DNA of 64,000 nt, from the NCBI RefSeq assembly GCF_034043515.1, contig NZ_CP138214.1, positions 5,587,501 to 5,651,500 of the forward strand, read 5' to 3'. The notes under the pieces were generated by a model. That model was given only the letters and a program-made list of their open reading frames with translations, did no database searches and was not told the DNA's origin. A program made the translations under genes and the position numbers. Shown piece after piece: positions 63,837-64,000 of the stretch. Positions within the stretch are counted from its first letter, which is position 1. Each line of letters starts with the position of its first letter. This DNA is from Pseudomonas sp. MUP55 (GTDB lineage Bacteria > Pseudomonadota > Gammaproteobacteria > Pseudomonadales > Pseudomonadaceae).

Positions 63837-63846
63837 CACCGCAGGC

Positions 63847-63874
63847 AATGCCGCTGACACAGCGGCATTTTTTT
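63847..63874 (+). terminator. Intrinsic terminator after the outer-membrane barrel gene
   Basis: AATGCCGCTG, loop ACA, CAGCGGCATT and T-run, 11 bp past the stop. Confidence 0.93.
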
Positions 63875-63979
63875 GCCCGCAACATGACGTTTCGTTCACG
63901 CATGACAGGCTATATTCAGTCACACCGTGCAACCATGCGGTACTGAGTTCTCTTATCTGAAACGGATGCCTTCTTCGTC

Positions 63980-64000
63980 ATGAGCCAACAGCCCTTCCTG
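63980..64000 (+). CDS. Start of a gene cut by the right edge (partial)
   Basis: ATG at 63980 opens MSQQPFL to the window end. The spacing from the preceding terminator fits a new gene, but the ribosome site is weak (GGATG about 10 bp upstream) and seven codons allow no identification. Confidence 0.4.

Overview
The window reads as a chromosomal segment of a Pseudomonas of the P. fluorescens group. The evidence is high GC content, strong similarity to Pseudomonas protein families, and many REP/REPIN palindromes of the 'GTGGGAGGGGGCTTGCCCCCGA' kind between genes. From memory, the gene order between thyA and the spu cluster largely follows the P. aeruginosa PAO1 segment around PA0296-PA0342, so most of the window is conserved backbone. 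I see no prophage, transposase, CRISPR array, tRNA or rRNA gene.

Layout: (1) 1-2.9 kb: two genes of a phosphonate-type ABC importer (permease cut by the left edge) and a LysR regulator. (2) 2.9-5.7 kb: cadA/cadR metal efflux with a textbook MerR-type operator. (3) 5.8-16.8 kb: thyA-lgt, an NRDE protein, rppH-ptsP, a HAD phosphatase, a three-gene DUF2269/SDR/DUF2269 membrane cluster, ilvA and rpiA. (4) 17-21 kb: an autotransporter aminopeptidase (AaaA type) followed by two convergent SdiA-regulated/CarP-like propeller proteins. (5) 21-25.4 kb: an FAH-family hydrolase, D-2-hydroxyglutarate dehydrogenase divergent from serA, and a DUF4399 protein. (6) 25.5-33.7 kb: a very short solute-binding protein, an EGLN-like prolyl hydroxylase, a DUF2059 protein, an alpha/beta hydrolase, a thioredoxin-fold protein, an AHL-acylase-like Ntn hydrolase, a GlxA-type regulator and a frameshifted HD-domain gene. 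(7) 33.9-44.2 kb: the polyamine uptake and gamma-glutamylation locus spuBCDEFGH with divergent spuI. (8) 44.5-51.1 kb: a TetR regulator, the sulfonate operon ssuEADCBF and lsfA. (9) 51.3-54.1 kb: an OprD-family porin and an apparently solitary tauA. (10) 54.2-63.8 kb: argA, argE, a CYTH-CHAD protein, an Lrp regulator and its small divergent neighbour, an orphan GspE-like ATPase, an SPFH-NfeD pair, a DUF2388 protein and an outer-membrane barrel.

Functional themes: polyamine import (SpuDEFGH) feeds transamination (SpuC) and gamma-glutamylation (SpuB/SpuI). The organosulfur genes (ssu, lsfA, tauA) form a sulfur-starvation group. SerA and D2HGDH form a known coupled pair in serine synthesis, in which SerA-made D-2-hydroxyglutarate is recycled. 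rppH-ptsP, lgt-thyA and qmcA-nfeD are housekeeping pairs.

The most notable non-genic signal is the repeat landscape: 15 GTGGGAGG-type REP doublets, one GTAGGAGCG-type doublet and two approximately 115-bp GATCGTTCCCACG palindromes. Four doublets have the opposite (tail-to-tail) arrangement and fall into two subclasses with conserved inner sequences. A concentric nested inverted repeat in the oprD-tauA intergenic region is the best candidate for undescribed regulatory structure. I found no clear new multi-gene system.
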